Assembly (NCBI GenBank): GCA_000163695.1
Contig: GG774889.1
Span: 936,515-1,000,514 of the forward strand
Direction: 5' to 3'
From: Bacteroidetes oral taxon 274 str. F0058
GTDB lineage: Bacteria > Bacteroidota > Bacteroidia > Bacteroidales > Paludibacteraceae
DNA: 64,000 nt
Positions 40,959 to 49,690 of this stretch are shown here, in pieces. Position numbers and translations under genes: made by a program. Below the pieces are notes generated by a model. The model did no database searches. It worked only from the letters and a program-made list of their open reading frames with translations, and had not been told where the DNA came from. Within the stretch, counting starts at the first letter, position 1; each line of letters opens with the position of its first letter.

Positions 40959-42180
40959 ATTCGACAACATATCAAAGCAATACCGTCTCGGATTGGTCTC
41001 GACGAGAACCATTTCGCACGACCTTAAACGTTGGTATACAACGAGAATACTCCGAAAAGAAGACCCATACCTGAAAATAGGTGAAGTAAACGACCGTGCG
41101 CATAAGGGCGAGAGCGAATATGTGTGGGCTCTCAAAGACATAACCTTCAATGTGGAGCAGGGCGAAGTATTGGGTATCATAGGCAAAAACGGTGCAGGCA
41201 AAAGTACCCTGCTCAAAATACTGTCGAAGGTAACCTCGCCTACGACAGGCACTATCAAGGCACGCGGACGAATAGCCTCGTTGCTCGAGGTAGGCACGGG
41301 CTTCCACCCCGAGATGACGGGACGCGAAAATATCTATATGAATGGCTCCATAATGGGAATGACCAAAGCCGAAATAACCCGTAAACTCGATGAAATAGTC
41401 GATTTTGCAGGGGTGGAGCGTTATATAGATACGCCCGTAAAGCGATACTCGTCGGGTATGACCGTAAGGCTCGGATTTGCTATTGCCGCTCACTTGGAGC
41501 CTGAGATACTGGTTGTAGACGAGGTACTTGCCGTAGGCGATGCCGAATTTCAGAAAAAAGCCATCGGCAAGATGCAAGACGTCTCTCGCGGCGGCGGACG
41601 TACCGTGCTGTTCGTAAGCCATAATATGGGCAGCATCGCAAATTTGTGCAATAAAGGGGTGTTTATGAAAAATGGTCAATTGTCTTTTTATGGAACTATA
41701 GAAGAGGCTATTTCTCTTTATATCTCAGACGGTGCAAACGATTCGGTCTATTATGGCAATAATAGTAGTAATGAAATGTACTATAAAAGTATAAAGATTA
41801 TTACTCGTGAAGGTTTGACTACGGATAACATTGCGTTTAACGAACAGGTAGGTATTGGTGTAGAGATAGGTATAAATAAGTTTGTAAAATATTCGACCTT
41901 GAGTTTCTCTTTATTCGATGATAAGCTTAATCCCATATCTACCTTCCATTGTAATTTAGAAAAAGATGATTCATATATACAAGCATTCATACCGTCAGAA
42001 TTATTATTGCCCGGGAACTATTATATAAAACCACTGTTACACGTTCCCAATTTGAGGTTTTTGGATGTTTGCGACACTCTTTTGTCTTTTAGGATTGAGG
42101 ATACAGGAGGCGAACATTCTACCTATAATCGTAGTGATTTAGGATATATAAATATTACTCCAACATGGTCAAAAAACTGA
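40942..42180 (+). CDS. wzt: Polysaccharide export ATPase with C-terminal carbohydrate-binding domain
   Basis: A 412-residue ABC ATPase of the Wzt/TagH/KpsT type. Walker A is GKNGAGKST, the signature region is RYSSGMTVRLGFAIA, Walker B is ILVVDEVLAVGD, and the switch His is in FVSHNMG. Residues from about 250 form a beta-rich C-terminal domain like that of E. coli O8/O9 Wzt, which recognises the chain end before export. Codon composition becomes AT-richer from that domain onward, marking the variable part of the locus. It overlaps the next gene by 16 bases. Confidence 0.93.
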   Translation: MPSAIEFDNISKQYRLGLVSTRTISHDLKRWYTTRILRKEDPYLKIGEVNDRAHKGESEYVWALKDITFNVEQGEVLGIIGKNGAGKSTLLKILSKVTSPTTGTIKARGRIASLLEVGTGFHPEMTGRENIYMNGSIMGMTKAEITRKLDEIVDFAGVERYIDTPVKRYSSGMTVRLGFAIAAHLEPEILVVDEVLAVGDAEFQKKAIGKMQDVSRGGGRTVLFVSHNMGSIANLCNKGVFMKNGQLSFYGTIEEAISLYISDGANDSVYYGNNSSNEMYYKSIKIITREGLTTDNIAFNEQVGIGVEIGINKFVKYSTLSFSLFDDKLNPISTFHCNLEKDDSYIQAFIPSELLLPGNYYIKPLLHVPNLRFLDVCDTLLSFRIEDTGGEHSTYNRSDLGYINITPTWSKN

Positions 42181-42827
42181 TTAAGAATTTTGTATATCGC
42201 CTCATTGCCAAATTTGTTCCCGAGATAAAGATATTAAAACGACAATTAGAATGGGGGTTTATAGATAAAGATATTAGAGACAGTCATATAGATGATTTGG
42301 CTTTTGTTTATAATCCTTCACATATTTACGATAGTAAAATAGGGAGATACTCTTATGTATCTATAAATGCTTATATTTCACTTACCAATATAGGAAGTTT
42401 CTGTTCGATAGGTCCTAATTTTCTGTGCGGTTGGGGTATACACCCTGTCAATACAGTCAGTACTTCTCCAATGTTTTATTCTACACTCAAACAGAATGGT
42501 ACTACAATGTCGCTTACCGATAAGTTGGAAGAACGTAAAAATATTAATATCGGTAATGATGTTTTTATTGGGGCAAATGTAACTGTTTTAGATGGAGTAT
42601 CCATAGGAGATGGCGCTATTGTGGGAGCAGGAACAATTGTTTCGAAAGATGTACCGCCGTATGCCGTCGTAGTAGGGTCTCCAATGAAGATCATAAAATA
42701 TCGTTTTGACGACGAACAAATAGAAAAATTGTCTAAGATACGCTGGTGGGAGTTTGATGACGATAAGTTGAAAAAAGTAGAAAAGTATTTTTTCGATGTA
42801 GAAGAATTTATCAAAAATGTTATTTAA
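42165..42827 (+). CDS. Hexapeptide-repeat (CatB-like) acyltransferase
   Basis: A 220-residue left-handed beta-helix acyltransferase. Hexapeptide turns are visible in DSKIGRYSYVSINAYIS, IGSFCSIGPN and INIGNDVFIGANVTVLDGVSIGDGAIVGAGTIVSKDVPPYAVV (shortened), followed by the CatB-type VVGSPMKIIKYRF. Such enzymes O-acetylate sugars or antibiotics; within this locus it probably acetylates a sugar of the surface polysaccharide. The C-terminal tail is helical. The acceptor is not known. Confidence 0.87.
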   Translation: MVKKLIKNFVYRLIAKFVPEIKILKRQLEWGFIDKDIRDSHIDDLAFVYNPSHIYDSKIGRYSYVSINAYISLTNIGSFCSIGPNFLCGWGIHPVNTVSTSPMFYSTLKQNGTTMSLTDKLEERKNINIGNDVFIGANVTVLDGVSIGDGAIVGAGTIVSKDVPPYAVVVGSPMKIIKYRFDDEQIEKLSKIRWWEFDDDKLKKVEKYFFDVEEFIKNVI

Positions 42828-42858
42828 CTCCATAAAGAATATCCATATTGCAGAAAAA

Positions 42859-43662
42859 ATGAAAATATCGATTATTACAATAAATAGGAATAATGACTCC
42901 GGATTACAAAAAACACTGAATAGTGTAATATCACAGTCTGCCAGTGATTTCGAACACATAATCATAGATGGGGCAAGTACCGACAACAGTGTAGAAACCA
43001 TAAAAAAATATGCAGCAGATTCTGTGATTGGAAATAGAGTACATTGGGTAAGCGAACCTGATAATGGGGTTTATTGTGCTATGAATAAGGGTGTTGTGCG
43101 AGCTCGTGGAGAGTATTTGCTCTTTCTTAACTCCGGTGATTACTTATTTGACAGCGCCGTCATAGATAAGATAATTACCCGATTAGACTCAGACATCGTT
43201 TATGGTTCTCTTTTATTGTCGGATAATGACACAAGTAAAGTGGTTTCTTATGCAGACAAGTTAAATTTTACCTACTTCCTCAGTGGTACTATACCACACC
43301 CTGCAACTTTCATCAGAAGGGAATTGTTTGACAATCAGTTGTATAGTGAATGTTATAAAATATCGTCCGATTGGGAGTTTTTTATGTTGGCTATATGCCG
43401 ATACAATGCTTCGTATAAACGTGTAGATGACGTAATTACTGTTTTTGATAATTACGGGATAAGTTCCGACCCTGCTAATGCCGAATTAATAGAGGCTGAG
43501 CACAAAGACAGTATTGGTCGTAACTTTCGGCATTTTCTCACAGCATACGAAGAGATGAAGATGTTGGTAGAATATAAGACGCGTATAGACAAATTCAAGG
43601 GAAATCGGTGGTTGAAGTTGGGATACAAACTTGGTCTTTTCAAACAATATAAATACTTATAA
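42859..43662 (+). CDS. Family 2 glycosyltransferase
   Basis: A 267-residue GT2 (GT-A fold) enzyme. It starts MKISIITINRN, with the nucleotide-binding DGASTDNS and the metal-binding region LLFLNSGDY (a variant of DxD). The later segment SSDWEFFML holds the likely catalytic acid. It probably adds one sugar to the polysaccharide built in this locus. I prefer ATG 42859; an ATG at 42817 overlapping the previous gene is possible. AT-rich codons suggest a variable gene. Confidence 0.88.
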   Translation: MKISIITINRNNDSGLQKTLNSVISQSASDFEHIIIDGASTDNSVETIKKYAADSVIGNRVHWVSEPDNGVYCAMNKGVVRARGEYLLFLNSGDYLFDSAVIDKIITRLDSDIVYGSLLLSDNDTSKVVSYADKLNFTYFLSGTIPHPATFIRRELFDNQLYSECYKISSDWEFFMLAICRYNASYKRVDDVITVFDNYGISSDPANAELIEAEHKDSIGRNFRHFLTAYEEMKMLVEYKTRIDKFKGNRWLKLGYKLGLFKQYKYL

Positions 43663-43681
43663 ATAAATCATTTGGTTGATT

Positions 43682-44689
43682 ATGTTACCTACTATTTCTG
43701 TTTTGATGCCTGTTTATAATGTTGAGGCGTATATCTGGGAGGCTGTCGAGAGCATATTGGCACAAACATTTACGGACTTCGAGTTGATTGTCTTAGATGA
43801 TTGTAGTACAGATAAAACGTCTGATATTGTTTCGACATTCAGCGATTCCCGAATAAGGTATATTAAACAACCTCGAAACTTAGGACTATCCGAGAATCTC
43901 AATACGGGTATTCGAATGGCTCGCGGCAAATACATCGCACGAATGGACGGCGACGATATTGCTGTCAATACTTGGTTGGAAAAAGGTAAGTGTGTCTTAG
44001 ACAATAATCCCGATATAGGTATTTGTAGTAGTGGGTTCGAATGGTTTGGCTCCAAAAAGGCAACGGTGAGGTTCCCTGAATATAACGAAGATATAAAAGC
44101 ACAGTTGTTGTACAACAATGCAGTAATAGTGCCTATAATACGTACAGAAGTGTTGATAGACAACAACTTGTTTTACAAAACGGAAGCTTTCCCCGCCGAA
44201 GATTACAGAATGTGGGCAGAGTGTATTAGGGCGACAAAGATATACAATATACAAGAGACTTTGTTTTTCTATCGGATGCACGAAAAACAGATATGTGCTG
44301 CCAGACGCGACGAACAGAAGAAAAAAGTCAATGAGGTACGTCTGTTTATGCTGGAGTATTTGAACCCTAATATATCCGATGAAGACAAGGATTATTTTAT
44401 CAATAACTTTGCCGAAAATAAGATAAATAGTAGAAAAGATATTGCATTACTGAAAAAATTCGCAAGAAAACTTATAGAAAAGAATACGACAAATAAGAAT
44501 TTTGATGAAAAGGCGTTGCGTAGATGTTTCAAAAAAAATATCGGAATCTCTGCATATAATTTTTCGATAAATCTTTTTTTCACCTCAGGATATTCTGTGG
44601 GGAAATATATCTCTTTTCTAAAATCGATGTTGTTTGTTCATATACCATTAAAATACAATATTAGAATATTATATAAAACTTTGTTCTAA
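43682..44689 (+). CDS. Family 2 glycosyltransferase
   Basis: A 335-residue GT2 enzyme: MLPTISVLMPVYNVEAYIWEAVES at the start (shortened: SVLMPVYNVEAY), LDDCSTDKT, the DxD motif in ARMDGDDI, and AEDYRMWAEC as the probable acid motif. The C-terminal 130 residues are helical, Lys- and Asn-rich and not assigned. ATG 43682 is preferred to the TTG at 43676. It belongs to the polysaccharide assembly genes. Confidence 0.88.
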   Translation: MLPTISVLMPVYNVEAYIWEAVESILAQTFTDFELIVLDDCSTDKTSDIVSTFSDSRIRYIKQPRNLGLSENLNTGIRMARGKYIARMDGDDIAVNTWLEKGKCVLDNNPDIGICSSGFEWFGSKKATVRFPEYNEDIKAQLLYNNAVIVPIIRTEVLIDNNLFYKTEAFPAEDYRMWAECIRATKIYNIQETLFFYRMHEKQICAARRDEQKKKVNEVRLFMLEYLNPNISDEDKDYFINNFAENKINSRKDIALLKKFARKLIEKNTTNKNFDEKALRRCFKKNIGISAYNFSINLFFTSGYSVGKYISFLKSMLFVHIPLKYNIRILYKTLF

Positions 44690-44708
44690 TATCAAAAATC
44701 TCATAAGA

Positions 44709-45599
44709 ATGAATTTCAAGAAGTCTATTTACAAACTTTTTCACCCTGCCTGGGGCGAAGTCGTTATGTTGCACCGTGTTGTCGTCGAGCGAAGTAAACT
44801 CTACGACAATCGTCTTATGGAGATTTCTCCCGAAGATTTGGAACGGACAATTATTGCTTATAAGGACAAAGGTTATCTGCTTGCTACATTGGACGATGTG
44901 GCTCAATATATCGAACTGCAGCGTCGCCCGAATAAGAAGTTTGTATGCTTCACTCTCGACGACGGGTATAGCGATAATTTCGAACATGCGTATAAGATAT
45001 TCAAAAAACATAATTGTCCTTTTGCCGTTTATGTATCTACCGATTTTCCCGAATACAAGGCACTGCTTTGGTGGTATTCGTTGGAGACACTGTTACTCGA
45101 AAACGAACGCATTGAGTTGGCTGACGGTACCTGTTTCGAATGTCGCTCTATGGAGGAGAAAAATAAAGCATTCAGAGCCTTACGTCTCAAGATATTTGAT
45201 GTGAAAACCTCGGATATGAGATATTATCTTACTTGGTTGTTTGGACATTACGACCTTAATTTCGAACGATTGGTAGAGAAAAATTCTCTTTCGTGGAGTC
45301 AGATAAAAATCTTGGCAGATGAATCGCTTTGTACAATTGGTTCACATACTGTTACGCACGCTGCACTTGATTGCATAGATACGAGCCAGACGTTAGCAGA
45401 GCTGGCAGAGTCAAAAAAAATTATCGAGCGTCAGATAGGCAAACCTGTTGTACATTTGGCGTATCCGTACGGTAGATATACCGAACAAGTCGTTCGGCAA
45501 GTTTCGCAAATAGGCTATCGGACAGCTGTTTTAGCCAATGGAGGATATGTTCGTAGAGGTATGAGTGTTTTTAAAATACCTCGCATATTCGTTAAATAG
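44709..45599 (+). CDS. Polysaccharide deacetylase (NodB-type, CE4)
   Basis: A 296-residue deacetylase-fold protein. The NodB motifs are TLDDGYSDN (motif 1, catalytic and metal Asp), GSHTVTHAAL (motif 2, His-x3-His) and LAYPYGRYTE (motif 3). Such enzymes remove acetyl groups from N-acetylated sugars. Within a glycan locus it probably modifies a sugar of the surface polysaccharide. It starts VVMLHRVV, a common lead-in for this subgroup. No signal peptide is evident, so it may act in the cytoplasm or at the membrane. Confidence 0.9.
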   Translation: MNFKKSIYKLFHPAWGEVVMLHRVVVERSKLYDNRLMEISPEDLERTIIAYKDKGYLLATLDDVAQYIELQRRPNKKFVCFTLDDGYSDNFEHAYKIFKKHNCPFAVYVSTDFPEYKALLWWYSLETLLLENERIELADGTCFECRSMEEKNKAFRALRLKIFDVKTSDMRYYLTWLFGHYDLNFERLVEKNSLSWSQIKILADESLCTIGSHTVTHAALDCIDTSQTLAELAESKKIIERQIGKPVVHLAYPYGRYTEQVVRQVSQIGYRTAVLANGGYVRRGMSVFKIPRIFVK

Positions 45600-45625
45600 C
45601 AAGATAGTTAGTATAATGAACCAAA

Positions 45626-45751
45626 ATGAGTATCATCGATAAATGTTCTTTAAACGCAAAACAACCAAGACTGTTGTCGGGAGTAGAAGATATTGTAGCA
45701 GAGATGTTTATTGCATTAGAAAAAGCTATACGTGATGTGATTAAAAATTAA
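45626..45751 (+). CDS. Small ORF of unknown function
   Basis: A 41-codon reading frame (MSIIDKCSLNAKQPRLL to the end AIRDVIKN) between the deacetylase and a glycosyltransferase. It has a plausible helical C-terminus, but I recognise no family and see no clear ribosome-binding site. It could be a remnant of a decayed gene in this variable locus or a chance frame. Confidence 0.3.
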   Translation: MSIIDKCSLNAKQPRLLSGVEDIVAEMFIALEKAIRDVIKN

Positions 45752-45829
45752 GACCATACTTTATTTAACTATAAAACGATTAATTTTGTTGATTAGTAGA
45801 ATAATATTGATATTAACGATACTCAGATT

Positions 45830-46789
45830 ATGAAATTTTCCATCATTATTCCCGTTTATAATGTCGAGAGATATTTGTCGCAATGCTTGGATTCGGTGCT
45901 TAATCAAAGCTACGACGGCGACTACGAAGTCATTTGTGTCGACGACGGAAGTACCGACGGCAGCCCTGCCATACTCGAAGAGTATGCGGGTAAAAGCGAC
46001 AAGATAAAGATAATCAGACAAGAGAACAGAGGGCTCGGTGGGGCACGTAATACGGGGCTTAGGGCTGCTCGTGGTCGGTACGTATGGTTTGTCGATAGCG
46101 ACGACTGGATAGAGCAAGAGGCTTTGGCCACTTTGACAAAGAGTATTGGTGACGAAGATATCGTTTGTTTCAACGGCAGACGGTATTTCGAAGACGGTAC
46201 TGTCGAAATCCCCGACAGCGGCATAGAGGAGATCAATCTGACGGGGAGGGAGTATTACGGCAGATATGCTCTGTCGAAACGCAATTTCCATTTCGTATGT
46301 GTAGTGCTTCGGATATATCGCAGAGAATTTTTGTTGGCAGACGGTCTGTTTTTCGAGGAGGGTATCTATCACGAAGACAATCTATTTACACCCATTGTGT
46401 GTTATTATGCTGCTTCCGTAAGGGTGATACCCGACATATTGTACGTTTACCGCATACGCCAAGGCAGTATTACTCAGTCTTTTACAGACAAGCGTATCTT
46501 CGACACTATCAAGGTAGCCAATTGCCTTGCGGAGTTTTTTATCCCCAAAACGGATATAGACAAGTCGGTGGTATACAGAGAGATAGCGGGAGAGTATTTT
46601 AGTGTCTTTATGTCGGATAAGGCAGAGGCTTATCGAGGCGATTACTCTGTTGTAGAGCCGCTTATAAATTGGGATAGTTATAAGGCAGTCAGCCTCTATC
46701 CACGTCATAGACGTATATACCGATTGCTGAGTATAAGTCCGCGGCTGTTTAGATTATATCTCGGCGTGGAGAAGCTGCTGAAACGATAA
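45830..46789 (+). CDS. Family 2 glycosyltransferase
   Basis: A 319-residue GT2 enzyme close to WcaA/EpsJ-type transferases: MKFSIIIPVYNVERYLSQCL, VDDGSTDGSPAI, GLGGARNTGL and the DxD motif FVDSDDW are all textbook, with EGIYHEDNLFT near the catalytic acid. It is the last clear gene of the polysaccharide locus and looks richer in GC than the two preceding transferases, so it may have a different origin. The sugar donor is unknown. Confidence 0.92.
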   Translation: MKFSIIIPVYNVERYLSQCLDSVLNQSYDGDYEVICVDDGSTDGSPAILEEYAGKSDKIKIIRQENRGLGGARNTGLRAARGRYVWFVDSDDWIEQEALATLTKSIGDEDIVCFNGRRYFEDGTVEIPDSGIEEINLTGREYYGRYALSKRNFHFVCVVLRIYRREFLLADGLFFEEGIYHEDNLFTPIVCYYAASVRVIPDILYVYRIRQGSITQSFTDKRIFDTIKVANCLAEFFIPKTDIDKSVVYREIAGEYFSVFMSDKAEAYRGDYSVVEPLINWDSYKAVSLYPRHRRIYRLLSISPRLFRLYLGVEKLLKR

Positions 46790-46810
46790 TTGTTGCTAAT
46801 CGTATTGATA

Positions 46811-47344
46811 ATGATATACTTACAGCTTTTTTACACATTCTTCAAAATAGGTCTGTTCGGCTTTGGCGGGGGATACGGTATGTTGTCGTTGATACAGTTC
46901 GAGGTAGTCGGGAGGTATCACTGGCTCTCGGTGCAGGAGTTTGCCGATATAGTGGCTATATCGCAGGCGACCCCCGGTCCTATCGGCATCAATTCGGCTA
47001 CGTTCGTGGGCTTTTCGGTGGCGGGTGTGGCGGGCTCTCTGTTGGCTACTTTTGCGGTGGTGTTACCGTCGTTTCTGCTTATGTTCTTGTTAATCAAGAT
47101 ATTCAGCCGATATAGAGACAACGTCTACATAAAGTCGATACTATATGTGATGCAATATGTTGTAATTGGGCTTATTGCTTCGGCTGCCGTGATGCTCATC
47201 AACGAAGAGACGTTCGGTAAAAATTTCGCCGACATATTTTCGTGGGCTATATTGGTGTTTTCTTTCGTAGCTATGAAGTACTTCAAAATGAGCCCGATAA
47301 CCCTTATTGTCGTAGGTGGAGTGGTGGGGTGGCTGTTTATGTAG
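46811..47344 (+). CDS. Chromate transporter, half-size (short-chain ChrA)
   Basis: A 177-residue membrane protein with about five to six helices, one CHR domain. The family motifs FGFGGGYGML and ISQATPGPIGINSATFVG are clear. Short-chain ChrA proteins normally come as two adjacent genes whose products work together; here neither neighbour is a partner (a glycosyltransferase upstream, trxB downstream). ATG 46811 is chosen over the TTG at 46790. The transported anion, possibly chromate or sulfate-like, is not certain. Confidence 0.87.
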   Translation: MIYLQLFYTFFKIGLFGFGGGYGMLSLIQFEVVGRYHWLSVQEFADIVAISQATPGPIGINSATFVGFSVAGVAGSLLATFAVVLPSFLLMFLLIKIFSRYRDNVYIKSILYVMQYVVIGLIASAAVMLINEETFGKNFADIFSWAILVFSFVAMKYFKMSPITLIVVGGVVGWLFM

Positions 47345-47468
47345 TCTAAGAAGCATTGCTTATGTTACGGCTAAGGAATATATTGTTTATATGATTGATA
47401 TTCATTTGTTTGTTAGCCGATAGGGCGAGTCTGCCTACTAAGACTCGGGTCGGTAGAGGAAAAAATAT

Positions 47469-47477
47469 TAACTTTGC
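47469..47477 (+). promoter_or_regulatory. -7 box of trxB
   Basis: TAACTTTGC, about 65 bases before the trxB ATG. No clear -33 box. Confidence 0.6.
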
Positions 47478-47542
47478 ACCGCATTATTTTTTCTTTAATA
47501 CTATTCTAATACAATTACAATTAAAATATTTTTTAAAAATAT

Positions 47543-48475
47543 ATGGAACAAGTAAAATGTTTGATAATAGGCGGTGGACCTGCGGGTTACACTGCTGCCA
47601 TCTATGCTTCGCGAGCTAACCTCAGTCCTGTTTTGTACGAGGGCAGCCAACCCGGCGGACAGCTCACTCAGACTACCGAAGTAGAGAATTTCCCGGGGTA
47701 TCCCGAAGGCACTCAGGGGTTTGACCTCGTAGAAGATATTAAGAAACAAGCTCTTCGCTTCGATGCCGATATACGCAACGGTGCCGTAACCAAGGTCGAT
47801 TTTTCGCGACGTCCGTTCGTCGTGGAGATAGACGGCAGCCATACCATCGAGGCACAGGCGGTCATCATAGCCACGGGTGCTTCGGCTAAGTATCTCGGTC
47901 TGGACGACGAGAAGAAGTATGCCGGTCGTGGAGTATCGGCTTGTGCCACTTGCGACGGCTTCTTCTACCGCAAAAAACGTGTAGCTGTCGTAGGAGGAGG
48001 CGATACTGCCTGCGAAGAGGCGGTATATCTGGCAGGTCTTGCCGAGAAGGTATTTCTCATAGTGCGTAAGCCGTTCCTGCGTGCCTCCAAGGTGATGCAA
48101 GACCGTGTATTTGCCACACCCAATATCGAAGTCCTCTTCGAACACCAGACACTTGGTTTGGGCGGTACCGACGGTGTAGAGAGTGCCAGTCTCGTTTACC
48201 GCAAAGGTGAGGCAGACGAACGCCGTGTAGAGATAAAGATAGACGGATTTTTCCTTGCTATCGGACACCACCCCAATACAGAGGTTTTCGGCAAATATAT
48301 AGAGACCGACGAGGCGGGTTATATCAAGACACAGATGCCGTCGACACGTACCAACGTAGAGGGGGTGTTTGCCGCAGGCGACGTGGCAGACCCGAACTAT
48401 CGGCAGGCTATAACGGCTGCTGCGTCGGGCTGTAAGGCTGCCATAGACCTCGAAAGATTCTTAGGAAGCCTATAA
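47543..48475 (+). CDS. trxB: Thioredoxin reductase
   Basis: A 310-residue FAD- and NADPH-dependent reductase that keeps thioredoxin reduced in the cytoplasm. The FAD motif GGGPAGYTAA is at residues 10-19, the redox-active CATC at 134-137, the NADPH motif GGGDTACEEA follows, and GVFAAGDVAD is near the C-terminus. Length and motifs are standard. It is transcribed alone from its own promoter. Confidence 0.97.
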   Translation: MEQVKCLIIGGGPAGYTAAIYASRANLSPVLYEGSQPGGQLTQTTEVENFPGYPEGTQGFDLVEDIKKQALRFDADIRNGAVTKVDFSRRPFVVEIDGSHTIEAQAVIIATGASAKYLGLDDEKKYAGRGVSACATCDGFFYRKKRVAVVGGGDTACEEAVYLAGLAEKVFLIVRKPFLRASKVMQDRVFATPNIEVLFEHQTLGLGGTDGVESASLVYRKGEADERRVEIKIDGFFLAIGHHPNTEVFGKYIETDEAGYIKTQMPSTRTNVEGVFAAGDVADPNYRQAITAAASGCKAAIDLERFLGSL

Positions 48476-48558
48476 GCAGGATAAACTAATCTTGATTTGT
48501 AGGTTCGGTATCGTTAATTTTTTTCGTGTCGGATAGCGTTCGATATGCAAAAAAATAT

Positions 48559-48567
48559 TAACTTTGC
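48559..48567 (+). promoter_or_regulatory. -7 box of rplY
   Basis: TAACTTTGC, 87 bases before the ATG at 48654. No clear -33 box. Confidence 0.6.
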
Positions 48568-48653
48568 AGACTTTTTCGACCCAACAAAATGTGTATGGGA
48601 AATTAGTATTTAATTAATTAATTTTGAGTAACACAAAAAATCGATTTAAAAAA

Positions 48654-49319
48654 ATGAAGACATTCCAATTAGAAGGAAAACCAAGGAAAGAGATAGGTAA
48701 AAAAGCAGTAAAAGCCCTTCGTGGCGAGGGACTGATACCTGCGGTGCTTTACGGACACCGCTCTGTGGAGTTGCCATACAGCGGCAAGCTCGAAGATGGA
48801 CAGGTATTAGTCGAAAACCAAGGTAAAGGCGTGGTGGTTACCAATTTTACGGTAACGACGGACGCCGTACGTAAGTTGATATATTCGCCTGAAGTATTTA
48901 TAGTAGAGCTCAATATCGGCGGACACAAACAGACTGCTATGCTCAAAGACTTGCAGCTACACCCTGTAACCGACGAGATATTGCATATCGACTTCTTGGC
49001 TGTATTCCCGGATATACCTATGACAATAGAGGTACCCGTTGTACTCGACGGATTTGCGGCAGGGGTACGTGCAGGCGGTAAGCTGAACCTCATATCGAAG
49101 AAGCTCAAAGTAAAAGGTTTGAGCAAAGATATCCCCGAAAAACTGCATATCAATGTCGAAAATCTGGAGCTTGGCAAAGCTATTCAGATAAAACATCTGA
49201 ACTTCGACAACCTGACTCTGCTCAATGCTCCCGACAATGTGGTTTGCGTAGTAGCCGTTACTCGTGGAGCGATGACACAGTCAACTGCCACTACCTCAGA
49301 AGAAGAGGAGAAGAAATAA
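48654..49319 (+). CDS. rplY: 50S ribosomal protein L25/general stress protein Ctc
   Basis: A 221-residue L25 of the long CTC type, binding 5S rRNA. The start MKTFQLEGKPRKEIGKKAVKALR precedes the 5S-binding L25 domain (LIPAVLYGH, HPVTDEILHIDFL) and the C-terminal TL5 domain (IPMTIEVPVVLDG and GVRAGGKLNLI), with a Glu/Lys-rich end. The ATG at 48654 is preferred to 48624. The peptidyl-tRNA hydrolase gene that often follows is absent; a terminator follows instead. Confidence 0.96.
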   Translation: MKTFQLEGKPRKEIGKKAVKALRGEGLIPAVLYGHRSVELPYSGKLEDGQVLVENQGKGVVVTNFTVTTDAVRKLIYSPEVFIVELNIGGHKQTAMLKDLQLHPVTDEILHIDFLAVFPDIPMTIEVPVVLDGFAAGVRAGGKLNLISKKLKVKGLSKDIPEKLHINVENLELGKAIQIKHLNFDNLTLLNAPDNVVCVVAVTRGAMTQSTATTSEEEEKK

Positions 49320-49350
49320 AAGTTTTAGGATTTTTTTCATAGTAGGAAAG

Positions 49351-49396
49351 GCATCTTCCGTATCGGGGCAATACCTGAGAGGAGGGTGCTTTTTTT
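49351..49396 (+). terminator. Intrinsic terminator after rplY
   Basis: GCATCTTCC (49351-49359) pairs with GGAGGGTGC (49381-49389), including two G-U pairs, followed by seven T's. It begins 32 bases after the rplY stop. Confidence 0.75.
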
Positions 49397-49690
49397 GTGA
49401 GCCTGTCTGTTGGTTTAAATTGTTCTAAATCAGTCTGTTTGAGTGTAGTGGTGTCGATGTCTACGCTTGCCGAGACTTTTGTCGTTTAGTGTTTGTAGGT
49501 CGTTTTTTATGAAAAGAGGTAGGGTAGTGTATTTGTGATAACATTTGCCCGAAAAAAGGATTACGCCGCACGATGCGACCGATGGCGTAGAACAAATATT
49601 TCACACAACCTGAGGTATGGTAAAATACAAAACAACGGCACAGATGTTCTGTACCGTTGTTTCGTTTGGTTTTCCGAAAAATCTACCCGA
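49397..49690. other. Intergenic region between convergent rplY and the surface-protein gene
   Basis: No gene is visible. It contains the terminator of the minus-strand gene (49630-49662) and otherwise unremarkable sequence. Confidence 0.5.
49630..49662 (-). terminator. Terminator hairpin of the second T9SS surface-protein gene
   Basis: AAACAACGG (49630-49638) pairs with CCGTTGTTT (49654-49662), extended inward by ACAG/CTGT with single unpaired bases. On the minus strand the stem is followed by T-rich sequence. It is 28 bases after the stop codon at 49691. Confidence 0.7.
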
